Source of the DNA: Scopulibacillus darangshiensis
Lineage (GTDB): Bacteria > Bacillota > Bacilli > Bacillales > Sporolactobacillaceae
DNA length: 64,000 nt
Direction of reading: 5' to 3'
Assembly (NCBI RefSeq): GCF_004341035.1
Contig: NZ_SLXK01000009.1
Span: 1 to 64,000, forward strand
The notes beneath the pieces are model-generated. The model worked only from the letters and a program-made list of their open reading frames with translations, did no database searches and had not been told where the DNA came from. Of this stretch, positions 44,373-53,719 are shown piece after piece. Both the position numbers and the translations under genes were made by a program. Position 1 is the first letter of the stretch. Every line of letters starts with the position of its first letter.

Positions 44373-46106
44373 CTAATCTCTTAGAAGTTTTATCACGTCA
44401 AATGATTCCGGGTCGATGACGACGCCAAACGTTTCTTGGGCGTGCTCGAGGGAAATGTAGCCGTTTTTAACGTCGTCAGCTACTTGTTTTGCCGGGCGGT
44501 TAAATGGATGGCCGTAACCTCCGCCTGTGGCTGTTACCAGTTGGACAACATCGCCCTTATTAAGAGGGTATCTTGTTGTCATACCAAATGGACCAGCGGT
44601 TTCGCCATTTGCTTTCCTGAAATAGACGTTATTCGGTGAACCATCTTCGCCGCCGTTTAACCCCCATGGAGCGAACTGGTGCCGCCCGAACATGGTGGTA
44701 ATGGTTTGATTGTCGCTTAAGGCTCGATATGAGCGGATCACGCCGGAACCGCCAATATACTCACCAGCACCGGCACTGTCGCAATGCAGGCTGTATTCAT
44801 CAATTAATATACCGTATCGTGTTTCTGCGACTTCAACAGGGACATTGTATGTTTCCCCATCACCAATGCAAAATTGGCCTCTGGCACCATCCTGCCCTTG
44901 ACTTGCTCCCCAGCCGCCAACGGACGGTTCGACGACAAGGAACGGTTCATCATTGCTAGGGTTTTTACCTGATAGCGTCACAGAACATACGGATAATAAA
45001 TGCCCTGCTGACAAGCGATCTGGAAGTTCTGGAGCGAGTGCCTTCCATATTAAATCCGCTCCGCCCAACCGGCCTTCCCAGTTCATAGATACAGGGGCAG
45101 GCCGCCCAGCTGAAATGATAGAGCCTTCATCGGTTATCACTTTCAATGGGCGGAAGATGCCGTCATTTACATTTTTTGACGGGCTGATAATGGCTAAGAA
45201 AATGGCCCTGACTCCAGCAATTAAGGCATAATATGAACAGTTGACCGGTAATGGCACCTGAGGGTGGCTGCCTCTGAAATCACAAATAAAGTGATCATCA
45301 TTAATTGTTACATTCACTTTGATTTCAAACGGACCATCCCCGTTGCCATCATCTTCTATGAAGCTGCTGGCCGAAAAGGACCCTTTAGGCAGCTTTTTTA
45401 GTTCATTTCTGGCTAATTGTTCTCCTTGATCTAACATTAGTTCAATGGCCGAAGAAACCTGGGTTTTGCCGTATTTCTCACAAAGATCGATGATGCGTTT
45501 TTCGCCTGTGCGCAGCGCGGCAACCTGAGCCCACATATCACCAATCGATAGGTCGGGGAATCGAACATTATATTTTATAATATCAACGACAGCTTGATTG
45601 ACTTTCCCTGAATCGAATAGCTTCACTCCAGGGAATTGCAGCCCCTCCTGATAAATTTCAGTCGAGTCACTGGTGAAAGAACCGGGATCCTTCCCGCCCA
45701 CTTCTGTCCAGTGAGCTTTATTAACAGAGAAAGCAATCAGCTCATTTTTATGAAAAATAGGCAAAACCAAGCCGACGTCCGATAGATGTGATCCTCCGCC
45801 AACGTATGGGTCATTGATAATAATAATATCTCCGGGCTTCAAATCCTTGCCCTCATCGTATTTTTGCATGACATGCTGAACCATGGGGCTTAACATGCCT
45901 ATAAAACTCGTCACACCATTGCCTTGGGTCAACAATTGCCCTTTGGCATCTGTTAATCCACTGGCATAATCAAGCACTTCGTAGATGATCGGGCTCATAG
46001 ACGTGCGAGCCAGGGCATAAAACATTTCATCACCGACAGCCATTAAGGATTCCTTGATAATTTCCAGTGTAAATGGATCTACTTTCGCATAGCTCTGTTC
46101 AACCAT
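44373..46106 (-). CDS. hyuB: Hydantoinase B/oxoprolinase family subunit
   Basis: 577 aa, HyuB family. Partner of HyuA in ATP-dependent hydrolysis of (N-methyl)hydantoin or 5-oxoproline-like cyclic amides. Typical stretches are DPFTLEIIKESLMAVGDEMF, GDIIIINDPYVGGGSHLSDV, FSVNKAHWTEVGGKDPGS, DFRGSHPQVPLPVNCSY and the C-terminal GGGYGHPF. Length suits the family (about 550-580). It begins directly after hyuA ends, so the two are co-translated. Related acetone carboxylase subunits share the fold, but the neighbouring carbamoylase supports a hydantoinase. Confidence 0.9.
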   Translation of the reverse strand: MVEQSYAKVDPFTLEIIKESLMAVGDEMFYALARTSMSPIIYEVLDYASGLTDAKGQLLTQGNGVTSFIGMLSPMVQHVMQKYDEGKDLKPGDIIIINDPYVGGGSHLSDVGLVLPIFHKNELIAFSVNKAHWTEVGGKDPGSFTSDSTEIYQEGLQFPGVKLFDSGKVNQAVVDIIKYNVRFPDLSIGDMWAQVAALRTGEKRIIDLCEKYGKTQVSSAIELMLDQGEQLARNELKKLPKGSFSASSFIEDDGNGDGPFEIKVNVTINDDHFICDFRGSHPQVPLPVNCSYYALIAGVRAIFLAIISPSKNVNDGIFRPLKVITDEGSIISAGRPAPVSMNWEGRLGGADLIWKALAPELPDRLSAGHLLSVCSVTLSGKNPSNDEPFLVVEPSVGGWGASQGQDGARGQFCIGDGETYNVPVEVAETRYGILIDEYSLHCDSAGAGEYIGGSGVIRSYRALSDNQTITTMFGRHQFAPWGLNGGEDGSPNNVYFRKANGETAGPFGMTTRYPLNKGDVVQLVTATGGGYGHPFNRPAKQVADDVKNGYISLEHAQETFGVVIDPESFDVIKLLRD

Positions 46107-48152
46107 TTATTTCACCCCTGTATCAATTATAAGATTGCCATATTCATCGACAGTTAGTGATTGATCCGGATAAATCACTGTTGAGGCAGAAGGCTCTTCC
46201 ACAATAGCCGGTCCTTCTATCATGGCGTCCGGCACCAGCCGCTCGCGTTGGTAGATGGTTGTATCCAGCCACCCATCTTCTTCGTAAAAGACGGGCCTTG
46301 TGGCTTTAATGGCTGATTTCACCGATTCATTGGATGTTGCCAGCTTTTGAAGTTTCGGTTTTTCGACAGTTCCGAATGCTGTTAAATGAAGATTAACAAT
46401 TTCCGCCTGAGTATCCGGCAGTTTAAATGTGTAATTTTTTTCGTGCAGCTCATGAAATCTTTCAGTGATTTCGGTTAATGTTGCTTTTGTCCAAGCTACA
46501 TTTGGGACGGGGACCTTGACAGTATGTTCTTGTCCAAGATAGCGCATGTCGGCAAATCGGCTGAACAGCACACGGCCTTTATCAATGCCCTCTGTTTTAA
46601 ATTGTTCAAGAGCCCGGGATTCGAGTATTCCCCATTCATTTTCCAATATAGATAAATCAATGTTGTTAACCCGTTTTATATGGGTTTGGATGTCATCGTG
46701 CCTTAAATCGGTCATTAGCATTCCCCATGCTGAGAATACCGAGGAAGCAACGGGCACGATGACTTTTTTTACCCCTAATTCTTTTGCAAGGGCAGGCGCA
46801 TGCATGGAGCCGCCGCCGCCAAAAGCAATAAGTGTGAAGTCCCGAGGGTCATGACCTTTTCTAATGGAAATAAGTTTTAATGCATTAAGCATGTTGGCAT
46901 TGGCCATTCGAATGATGCCCAAAGCCGCGTTTTCAACGGATGTCCCGTAATGCTTGGCAATGTTTTTGTCAATGGCAGCCTTGACTTTATCAATGTCGAC
47001 GTCGTAATCGAAATTATCTTTAGACAGCCTGCCAGTGACAAGATTAGCATCTGTGGTAGTAGGTTCAATCCCGCCTTGGCCGTAAGCAACGGGTCCAGGC
47101 ATGGCCCCAGCAGACTGCGGTCCGACTTTCAGAGATCCAGTATCATCAATTTTTGCAATCGATCCCCCGCCGTTTCCAATTTCCAGTATATCGACAACGG
47201 GCACCTTGATAGGATATCCGGCATGGCGGTCATCTTTTTCAATAAAATAATCTGTTGTGATTTTAACCTCACCTTGATTGATCAGCGAGCATTTGGCGGT
47301 TGTACCCCCAATATCAAAGGCGATGATGTTGTCTTCGCCAAGTATTTCTCCTAATACCGCGGCTCCATAGATACCAGCGACCGGGCCGGATTCGACCATG
47401 TTAATCGGGGTTTCTTTAGCATGGGAAAAGGTCGTTGTTCCGCCGTTCGATTGCATGATGTAATTGTTGCTGTTGACATGGTTATGATTTAATTTACCGT
47501 ACAGTTTGTTAATATACTCAGCAGCAATCGGTTTAACGTAAGAGTTAAAAACCGTCGTGCTTGTCCGCTCATACTCGCGCCATTCTTTGGTCACCTCATG
47601 GGAAGCCGTGACCGACACTTCTGGCCATAATTGCTGAATGATGTCAGCCGTTTTTTGTTCGTGTTCGGGGTTGATATAGGCATGCAAATAACAAACAGCA
47701 ATGGCCTCAACATTTTCCTTTTTAAAATAATCGACAGCAGCTTTGACCTGGTTTTCATCTAACGGAGAGATGACTTCACCCTGATAGTTCAGCCGCTCGT
47801 TCACCTCGTAGCGCAGATGCCGGTCAATAAACGGCACAGGTTTTTCATAGCGGACATTATATAAGTCGGGACGATTGCCGCGGGCTATTTCCAGAACATC
47901 TCTAAAACCTTTGGTCGTCAACAACCCGGTTTTGACACCTTTGCGTTCCGTCAATGCGTTAATAATCACGGTCGTCCCATGGATAAATGTATCAATAGAC
48001 TCCGGATCAATGCCGCTTTCATTAATGACATTGATGACGCCGTTTTCAAAATTGGGCGGGGTGGTATGGGATTTGGCCATGTCGATTTTTCCTTGATCAT
48101 TGACATAAACCAAATCTGTGAATGTTCCTCCGATATCTGTGGCCACTCTCAT
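46107..48152 (-). CDS. hyuA: Hydantoinase A/oxoprolinase family subunit
   Basis: 681 aa. HyuA has an actin-like ATPase fold. N-terminal phosphate motif VATDIGGTFTDLVYV, HGTTVIINALTERKG, then IAFDIGGTTAKCSLI and FGGGGSMHAPALAKELG. It phosphorylates or activates the cyclic amide for ring opening together with HyuB. The ATG has AGAGGG seven bases upstream. Transcription starts from a well-formed promoter at 48222-48250, and a palindrome at 48190-48204 inside the leader probably binds the divergent IclR regulator. A shorter paralogue lies at 52015. Confidence 0.91.
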   Translation of the reverse strand: MRVATDIGGTFTDLVYVNDQGKIDMAKSHTTPPNFENGVINVINESGIDPESIDTFIHGTTVIINALTERKGVKTGLLTTKGFRDVLEIARGNRPDLYNVRYEKPVPFIDRHLRYEVNERLNYQGEVISPLDENQVKAAVDYFKKENVEAIAVCYLHAYINPEHEQKTADIIQQLWPEVSVTASHEVTKEWREYERTSTTVFNSYVKPIAAEYINKLYGKLNHNHVNSNNYIMQSNGGTTTFSHAKETPINMVESGPVAGIYGAAVLGEILGEDNIIAFDIGGTTAKCSLINQGEVKITTDYFIEKDDRHAGYPIKVPVVDILEIGNGGGSIAKIDDTGSLKVGPQSAGAMPGPVAYGQGGIEPTTTDANLVTGRLSKDNFDYDVDIDKVKAAIDKNIAKHYGTSVENAALGIIRMANANMLNALKLISIRKGHDPRDFTLIAFGGGGSMHAPALAKELGVKKVIVPVASSVFSAWGMLMTDLRHDDIQTHIKRVNNIDLSILENEWGILESRALEQFKTEGIDKGRVLFSRFADMRYLGQEHTVKVPVPNVAWTKATLTEITERFHELHEKNYTFKLPDTQAEIVNLHLTAFGTVEKPKLQKLATSNESVKSAIKATRPVFYEEDGWLDTTIYQRERLVPDAMIEGPAIVEEPSASTVIYPDQSLTVDEYGNLIIDTGVK

Positions 48153-48189
48153 TGGGATCCCTCTTTCTTTTTTGTATTGTACCTATATT

Positions 48190-48204
48190 AGAACCAGTGG
48201 TTCT
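48190..48204. promoter_or_regulatory. IclR operator O1: AGAACCAGTGGTTCT
   Basis: Perfect palindrome with 7-bp arms around a central G. It lies 38 bases upstream of the hyuA start, just downstream of the predicted transcription start. A related site stands in front of iclR at 48372-48386. Confidence 0.72.
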
Positions 48205-48221
48205 TATTTTAATTTAATGTT

Positions 48222-48250
48222 AGTATACAAGATGGAGATCAAATTTTCAA
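48222..48250 (-). promoter_or_regulatory. Sigma-A promoter of hyuAB
   Basis: Minus strand: -35 TTGAAA (48250-48245), 17-bp spacer, -10 TATACT (48227-48222). Confidence 0.75.
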
Positions 48251-48362
48251 CATTATCAGGTATTTTAGTGGATTTTTCTATTAGTGCTGCGATTTGGCAG
48301 TGATTTTTTTGCCCTATTTTTAGAATATTGTTGCTAATTGGACCGCTTTATATTATTATTGG

Positions 48363-48391
48363 TTTAAAATAAGGACAGATGGTTCTAATAT
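48363..48391 (+). promoter_or_regulatory. iclR promoter with embedded operator O2
   Basis: TTTAAA (48363-48368), 17-bp spacer, TAATAT (48386-48391). Within it, AGGACAGATGGTTCT (48372-48386) keeps the right arm of O1 exactly and the left arm partly, so the regulator probably represses itself. Confidence 0.6.
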
Positions 48392-48418
48392 AGAGACATT
48401 AAGTGGGAGGCGGATCAC

Positions 48419-49180
48419 GTGAGCTTAAAAACATTGGATCAGGCGCTGGAAGTCTTTAAATATTTTACGAAGGAACACCCTGCATGGGGGGTTAGGGAGC
48501 TTGCGAAAGAATTAGACAAAAGCCATTCGATCATTCATAGAATCTTATCCACATATGAACAACACGGATTTTTGAAAAAAAACGAAGATACAAAGAAATA
48601 CGAATTAGGCCTAAAGTTCTTTGAATATAGTGTTTTGGTACAAGATCAATTAAAGATTACAGATATTGTTGATCCTTACATGAATGAATTGGCTGAAAAA
48701 TCTAAGGAAACGGTGTTTTTAACCTGGCATGACAGAGGTGAGGGGGTCTGCCTCTCCATTGCAAAAAGCAGCCACAGTATTTTATTCTCAGTATCTGTCG
48801 GCTCTAGGACACCGCTCTATGCAGGGGCTTCAGGCAAGGCTGTTATGGCCTTTTTGTCCGAAAAGGAGCAAGCGGCGATTATTGAAAAAGGTGTAGATCG
48901 GCTAACCTCAAACACCATTACGAATCCAGAACAATTAATTAATGATTTGGAGGCTATCCGGAAGAGGGGGTGGTGCTATACGTTAGGAGAATATTCTGAT
49001 GAGGTTGTTGGTTTGGGCATACCCCTTTTTAATCACAAGAATCAAGTTATTGCCTCATTGACCATCGCCGCCCCCTCATATCGATTATCTGAAGAAAGAG
49101 CTAAGGAATTATTAGATGACATAACGTATGCCCGTGATCAGATCCAAGGAAAGATTAGAACGTATCAATTAAATCCGTAG
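48419..49180 (+). CDS. IclR-family transcriptional regulator
   Basis: 253 aa. The N-terminal winged helix (about 1-65) has LDQALEVFKYFTKEHPAWGV, RELAKELDKSHSIIHRILST. The C-terminal IclR effector domain (about 75-250) has TVFLTWHDRGEGVCLS, GSRTPLYAGASGKAVMAFL, RKRGWCYTLGEYSDEVVGLG and IASLTIAAP. GTG start with GGGAGGCGG upstream. It is divergent from hyuAB and precedes the OPT transporter, so it likely controls both arms of the hydantoin locus. The inducer is unknown, perhaps a hydantoin or carbamoyl amino acid. Confidence 0.91.
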   Translation: MSLKTLDQALEVFKYFTKEHPAWGVRELAKELDKSHSIIHRILSTYEQHGFLKKNEDTKKYELGLKFFEYSVLVQDQLKITDIVDPYMNELAEKSKETVFLTWHDRGEGVCLSIAKSSHSILFSVSVGSRTPLYAGASGKAVMAFLSEKEQAAIIEKGVDRLTSNTITNPEQLINDLEAIRKRGWCYTLGEYSDEVVGLGIPLFNHKNQVIASLTIAAPSYRLSEERAKELLDDITYARDQIQGKIRTYQLNP

Positions 49181-49261
49181 TCGGGTGTTAATGCGTGCTT
49201 TTTTAAAAGGAAAAGGCACGTAAAAGAGTTATTATCAAAATATTTAGAGAGTGGTGAAAAC

Positions 49262-50902
49262 ATGAAGAAGGGCCAATTCCAAAATGAAACACCATCCATT
49301 CTATCACCTTTATTTTTAATAATAGTTGCTGCTGTATCGGTATTTGGAGCGATTGTCGGTCTGCAATTAATCACATCATTAGGTATTTCCGCCAATACAT
49401 CCATTATCGGTGCGTTATTGGCTATGGTCATTGCCAGAATCCCAGTCAGCGCGCTTATTAAATTTAAGTCTGTCCATACACAGAACCTTGTTCAAACGTC
49501 CATATCCGCAGCCACTTTCGGGGCAGCTAATAGTCTATTAATTCCAATAGGCATACCCTTTTTGCTTGGACGGACGGATTTAATCATTCCTATGTTTATT
49601 GGCGCCGTCCTGGCATTGTTTGTGGACGCTATCCTTTTGTATCGCTTTTTCGATTCGAAACTGTTTCCTGCCGCTGGTATTTGGCCGCCGGGGATTGCCA
49701 CGGCCGAATCGATCAAAGCGGGGGATGAAGGCGGCAAAAAAGCGGGATTTTTAGGAGCCGGGATCGTCGGAGGTATTGTTGGGGCTTGGGCAGGCATCCC
49801 TATGTCGGCATTTGGGGTTGCTTTTATCGGCAACATTATGGCTTTGACAATGTTTGGCATTGGTTTACTCGTCAGAGCATACAGCGAACCTGTCTTTGGC
49901 ATTGACATTGATGCCTTATATATTCCCCATGGATTTATGATCGGTGCCGGTGTCGTTGCCCTTATACAGATGATTTTTATCATTATGAAGGATCGAAAAA
50001 ACACCCAAACACTTGCATCTAATGAAGAGGCAGCCGCGGCAGAGAACGCAAAAGAAGATCCCCTGCAAACCGAAGAAACATCTTATACGAGAACACGCAG
50101 GGATACTTCTAAAGCATTTGGTTATGGCTTTATAGCTTATTTAGCTGTGGCGTTGATACTTGCGCTCATCGGTGGTCTTATTTCGCATATGTCGATTCCA
50201 ATGTTAATTGGTTATATGTTATTTGCGGCTTTTGCTGCATTTATTCATGAAATCATTGTCGGGGTAGCGGCAATGCATTCCGGTTGGTTTCCGGCTTTTG
50301 CTGTCGCACTGATTACATTGATTATTGGAATGTTGATTGGATTTCCTCCTATTGCATTGGCTCTGCTGGTTGGTTTCAGCGCGGCAACTGGTCCGGCATT
50401 TGCTGATATGGCTTATGATTTTAAAACCGGCTACATTCTTCGGGGCAATGGAAAGGACAGAGAGGCAGAGCTTTACGGACGGCGCCAGCAGTTCAAGGTG
50501 GCATTAATCGGCTTTGCTGTAGCATCCGTCGTGGTTCTGCTGACCTTTAATCATTATTTTCAGCAAGGTCTTTTGCCGCCTGTTGACAAGGTTTTTACAG
50601 CCACCATCCAAGCGGGGGTTTCGGCGGATGTTGCGATGAAATTATTAATATGGGCGATTCCGGGAGCACTGCTGCAGTTGATCGGCGGGCCCAAACGCCA
50701 AATGGGCGTACTGGGTGCAACGGGTCTATTAATCAATTTCCCAATGGCTGCCTGGGCGGTTCTTGCCGGAATAGCGATAAGAGTCACCATTCTGAAGGTT
50801 GTCGGGAAGAAGGCAGAACCGGCTATGTACACAGCAGCAGCGGGGTTTATTGCCGGTGATGCATTGTTTACTTTCTTTCATTCCATTTTCAAAGTCAAAT
50901 AG
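49262..50902 (+). CDS. OPT-family oligopeptide/small-molecule transporter
   Basis: 546-aa integral membrane protein with about 14 helices, of the OPT family (PF03169). Signature stretches are LFPAAGIWPPGIATAESIKAG, a histidine-containing IHEIIVGVAAMHSGWFPAFA and GPAFADMAYDFKTGYILRGN. OPT proteins carry peptides or metal chelates by proton coupling. Its position between iclR and the DUF917/HyuA pair suggests it brings in the cyclic amide or a peptide-like precursor. A central cytoplasmic loop (about 240-280) is charged. A ribosome binding site (GAGAGTGG) precedes ATG 49262. Confidence 0.88.
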   Translation: MKKGQFQNETPSILSPLFLIIVAAVSVFGAIVGLQLITSLGISANTSIIGALLAMVIARIPVSALIKFKSVHTQNLVQTSISAATFGAANSLLIPIGIPFLLGRTDLIIPMFIGAVLALFVDAILLYRFFDSKLFPAAGIWPPGIATAESIKAGDEGGKKAGFLGAGIVGGIVGAWAGIPMSAFGVAFIGNIMALTMFGIGLLVRAYSEPVFGIDIDALYIPHGFMIGAGVVALIQMIFIIMKDRKNTQTLASNEEAAAAENAKEDPLQTEETSYTRTRRDTSKAFGYGFIAYLAVALILALIGGLISHMSIPMLIGYMLFAAFAAFIHEIIVGVAAMHSGWFPAFAVALITLIIGMLIGFPPIALALLVGFSAATGPAFADMAYDFKTGYILRGNGKDREAELYGRRQQFKVALIGFAVASVVVLLTFNHYFQQGLLPPVDKVFTATIQAGVSADVAMKLLIWAIPGALLQLIGGPKRQMGVLGATGLLINFPMAAWAVLAGIAIRVTILKVVGKKAEPAMYTAAAGFIAGDALFTFFHSIFKVK

Positions 50903-50920
50903 ATAGGAGTGTCATTTGTT

Positions 50921-52018
50921 ATGAGATATCTAGGTGAACGTGAAATTGAAGATATTGCTGTAGGAGCTTCCCTTCTTGGTACTGGAGGGGGCGGGGATCC
51001 GCATATAGGGAAATTAATGGCCCTGCAAGCCATTGAGGAACAAGGGCCTGTTCAATTGTTGGAAGTCGATGAATTGCCAGACGATGCTCTTATAGTGCCC
51101 ATTGGCATGATGGGAGCTCCGACGGTCCTGTTTGAAAAGGCACCAGGTGAACATGAAGCGACCAATGCTTTTAGTATGATGGAAGACTATTTGGGAGAAA
51201 AAGTTTATGCTACTATGCCGATTGAAATCGGCGGGGTCAACTCCCTCCTTCCAGTTGCTGTCGCTGCCCGATTAGGCTTGCCTGTAGTCAATGTGGATGG
51301 CATGGGACGGGCTTTTCCTGAATTGCAAATGGTCACCTTTTATTTGGATGGCATCTCAGCATCACCGTTAATTCTAGCTGACGAAAGAGGGAATACATCG
51401 GTGATGAACACAGTAGATAACCATTGGGCAGAGCGCCTTGCCAGAAGCGCCACGATTCAAATGGGCGGCTCGGCGACAGTCGCACAGTACCCTATGCATG
51501 GCAAAGACGTTAGAAGAAGCGGCATAGCCGGAAGCTTAGGCCTTGCTGAAGATATAGGGAAAGCCATCCGTGAAGCCAAACAAAACAATCAGAACCCGGT
51601 GGATGAAGTGATATTGCGCTCGGGGGGGATCAAATTATTTGAAGGCAAAGTGACGGATATCAGCCGGAGAACGGTGACGGGATTTGCAAGAGGCACAGCG
51701 ACGATTGAAGGCATTAATGCGGATCGTTCGCACACCCTTAAGCTGCATTTTCAAAATGAATTTCTTTTGGCTGAAAAAAATGATGCCCCTGTTTGCATCA
51801 CGCCTGACCTCATCTGTACGTTGGACGCTGACACGGGAACACCGATTACGACGGAAGGCCTCCGTTACGGTGTCCGCTGTGCCGTAATTGGCATTCCATG
51901 TCACGAAAAATGGCGAACAAATAAAGGCCTTGAAACATGCGGGCCCGGTTATTTTGGTTACGGCATGGACTATATGCCATTAGAGACGCCGGCAGCGAAA
52001 GGGGATAAGACAGTATGA
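50921..52018 (+). CDS. DUF917 family protein (S-methyl thiohydantoin desulfurase-like)
   Basis: 365 aa. It matches the DUF917 family (PF06032 group), now named after S-methyl thiohydantoin desulfurase. Visible marks: GASLLGTGGGGDP near the N-terminus, ALIVPIGMMGAPTV, PIEIGGVNSLLPVAVAARLGLPVVNVDGMGRAFPELQM and the C-terminal CTLDADTGTPITTEGLRYG. Such proteins nearly always neighbour HyuA-type proteins, as here. It may process a ring-substituted (thio)hydantoin before ring opening. The start is ATG 50921; the AGGAG site is about 11 bases away, and a GTG at 50909 would overlap it. It overlaps the next gene by ATGA. Confidence 0.85.
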   Translation: MRYLGEREIEDIAVGASLLGTGGGGDPHIGKLMALQAIEEQGPVQLLEVDELPDDALIVPIGMMGAPTVLFEKAPGEHEATNAFSMMEDYLGEKVYATMPIEIGGVNSLLPVAVAARLGLPVVNVDGMGRAFPELQMVTFYLDGISASPLILADERGNTSVMNTVDNHWAERLARSATIQMGGSATVAQYPMHGKDVRRSGIAGSLGLAEDIGKAIREAKQNNQNPVDEVILRSGGIKLFEGKVTDISRRTVTGFARGTATIEGINADRSHTLKLHFQNEFLLAEKNDAPVCITPDLICTLDADTGTPITTEGLRYGVRCAVIGIPCHEKWRTNKGLETCGPGYFGYGMDYMPLETPAAKGDKTV

Positions 52019-53571
52019 CTTATCGGATTGGCATTGATGTCGGGGGCACCAATACAGATGCCGTCATTTTGGATGAACAATTTAATGTGTTAGCGAAGAC
52101 GAAGAGGCATACGACTGCGGATGTCAGTAAAGGCATCTATCAATCAATGAAAGAAGTGATTGAAGCGTCCGGAGTGCCGCGCCAAGACATCCAATATGCC
52201 ATGCTTGGCACCACGCATTGCACAAACGCGATCGTGGAAAGGAAACGTTTCAATCAAGTCGGCATCATCCGCATCGGCGCTCCGGCGGCTATGGCTGTTA
52301 AGCCAATGACAGGCGTTCCAGCTGATTTAAAACAGAAGTTAAATCAACATGTCTATTTGGTTGAAGGCGGACATGAATTTGACGGGCGGGAAATCGTTCC
52401 CTTCGATGAGGAGGCTGTGTATAATGCAGCCCGAAAAATGAAGGATGAAGTCGACTCGGTTGCGGTGACATCGATCTTTTCTCCAGTTTCAAATGCCCAT
52501 GAAAAACGAGCTGCGGAAATCATTCAAGAGGTTATTGGCAGCATCCCGGTGTCGCTGTCATCGGAAATCGGCAGTGTCGGACTCTTAGAAAGAGAAAATG
52601 CCACGATTCTTAATGCATCGGTCGTCAATGTCGCCGAGGCCACGGCCGTTGGCTTCATGAATGCTCTGGAAGAGGAAGGCATCGATGCAAAGGTTTTCTT
52701 TGGACAAAACGATGGCACGTTAATGTCGGTCGACTATGCGATCAAATATCCGATTTTAACAGTTGCTTGCGGGCCGACGAACAGCTTGCGCGGCGCTTCG
52801 TATTTATCAGGAAAATCGGATGCTCTCGTCATTGATGTTGGGGGAACGACTACAGATATCGGGGTTTTAATTGACTCGTTCCCGCGGGAGTCCTCACTAG
52901 CTGTTGACATTGGTGAAGTCAGAACAAATTTCCGCATGCCTGACCTCGTATCGATCGGTCTTGGCGGCGGAACGGTGATCCGCATGAAAGATGATCAAAC
53001 ATTCGCTATCGGGCCTGAAAGTGTCGGTTACCGCCTGCCGGAAAAAGCCTTGGTATTTGGCGGGGACACATTAACCGCTACCGATGTTGTCGTTGCCCTT
53101 GGCAAGGCAGATATTGGTGATCCGTCAAAAGTTCAGCATCTTGACAAGATGCTTCTTACAAATATTTATGCGTCCATGATCAAGATGGCTGAAAAAGCGA
53201 TCGACCAAATGAAAACGAGTGCTGATCCAGTTCCTGTCATTCTTGTCGGCGGGGGAAGCATCTTATTTCCGGATGCGCTTGAAGGGGCTTCAGAAGTGAT
53301 CAAACCGGAAAATTTCGGTGTCGCTAATGCCATTGGCGCTGCTATCGCTCAAATAAGCGGACAAGTCGAGAGAATTTATTCCTTGAATGATTGGGGCCGT
53401 GATAAAGCAATTGACCATGCCAAACAAATCGCGATTGGAGAAGCAGTAAAAGCCGGCGCTGATGAAACCACATGCCAGATTGTCGATATAGAGGATGTCC
53501 CATTGGCGTATTTGCCTGGAAACGCCACCCGAATCCGGGTAAAAGCAGCCGGTGAGCTTGCGTCAACCTGA
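52015..53571 (+). CDS. Short HyuA-like hydantoinase/oxoprolinase protein
   Basis: 518 aa, clearly related to HyuA (YRIGIDVGGTNTDAVIL, GTTHCTNAIVERK, VIDVGGTTTDIGVL, VSIGLGGGTVIRM, ILVGGGSILFP) but about 160 residues shorter than the gene at 46107. It lacks much of the HyuA C-terminal region. This short form is the type usually paired with DUF917, and it is translationally coupled to it (ATGA overlap). No HyuB partner lies nearby, so it probably works with DUF917 as a two-protein ring-modifying or ring-opening system. Substrate unknown. Confidence 0.88.
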   Translation: MTYRIGIDVGGTNTDAVILDEQFNVLAKTKRHTTADVSKGIYQSMKEVIEASGVPRQDIQYAMLGTTHCTNAIVERKRFNQVGIIRIGAPAAMAVKPMTGVPADLKQKLNQHVYLVEGGHEFDGREIVPFDEEAVYNAARKMKDEVDSVAVTSIFSPVSNAHEKRAAEIIQEVIGSIPVSLSSEIGSVGLLERENATILNASVVNVAEATAVGFMNALEEEGIDAKVFFGQNDGTLMSVDYAIKYPILTVACGPTNSLRGASYLSGKSDALVIDVGGTTTDIGVLIDSFPRESSLAVDIGEVRTNFRMPDLVSIGLGGGTVIRMKDDQTFAIGPESVGYRLPEKALVFGGDTLTATDVVVALGKADIGDPSKVQHLDKMLLTNIYASMIKMAEKAIDQMKTSADPVPVILVGGGSILFPDALEGASEVIKPENFGVANAIGAAIAQISGQVERIYSLNDWGRDKAIDHAKQIAIGEAVKAGADETTCQIVDIEDVPLAYLPGNATRIRVKAAGELAST

Positions 53572-53604
53572 CATCCAGAAGTAAAAACGCATAAATCCCT
53601 AAAA

Positions 53605-53647
53605 ATCCTCGGTACAGTCAATTTGTACCGGGGAATTTTTATTTTTC
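53605..53647 (+). terminator. Terminator after the DUF917-HyuA pair
   Basis: CCTCGGTACA and TGTACCGGGG form the stem (one G-U), followed by AATTTTTATTTTT. Confidence 0.85.
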
Positions 53648-53719
53648 CCTCCCTGCCATGATATGATTAATGTAATTATACTTTCTGACGGAAACTTCTA
53701 TAAAAGATGGTGGAACGAT

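Noticed and set aside
46877-47354. Long opposite-strand and out-of-frame open frames inside hyuA and other large genes
   Set aside because: They lack ribosome binding sites and family resemblance and are shadows of the strong codon pattern of the real genes.
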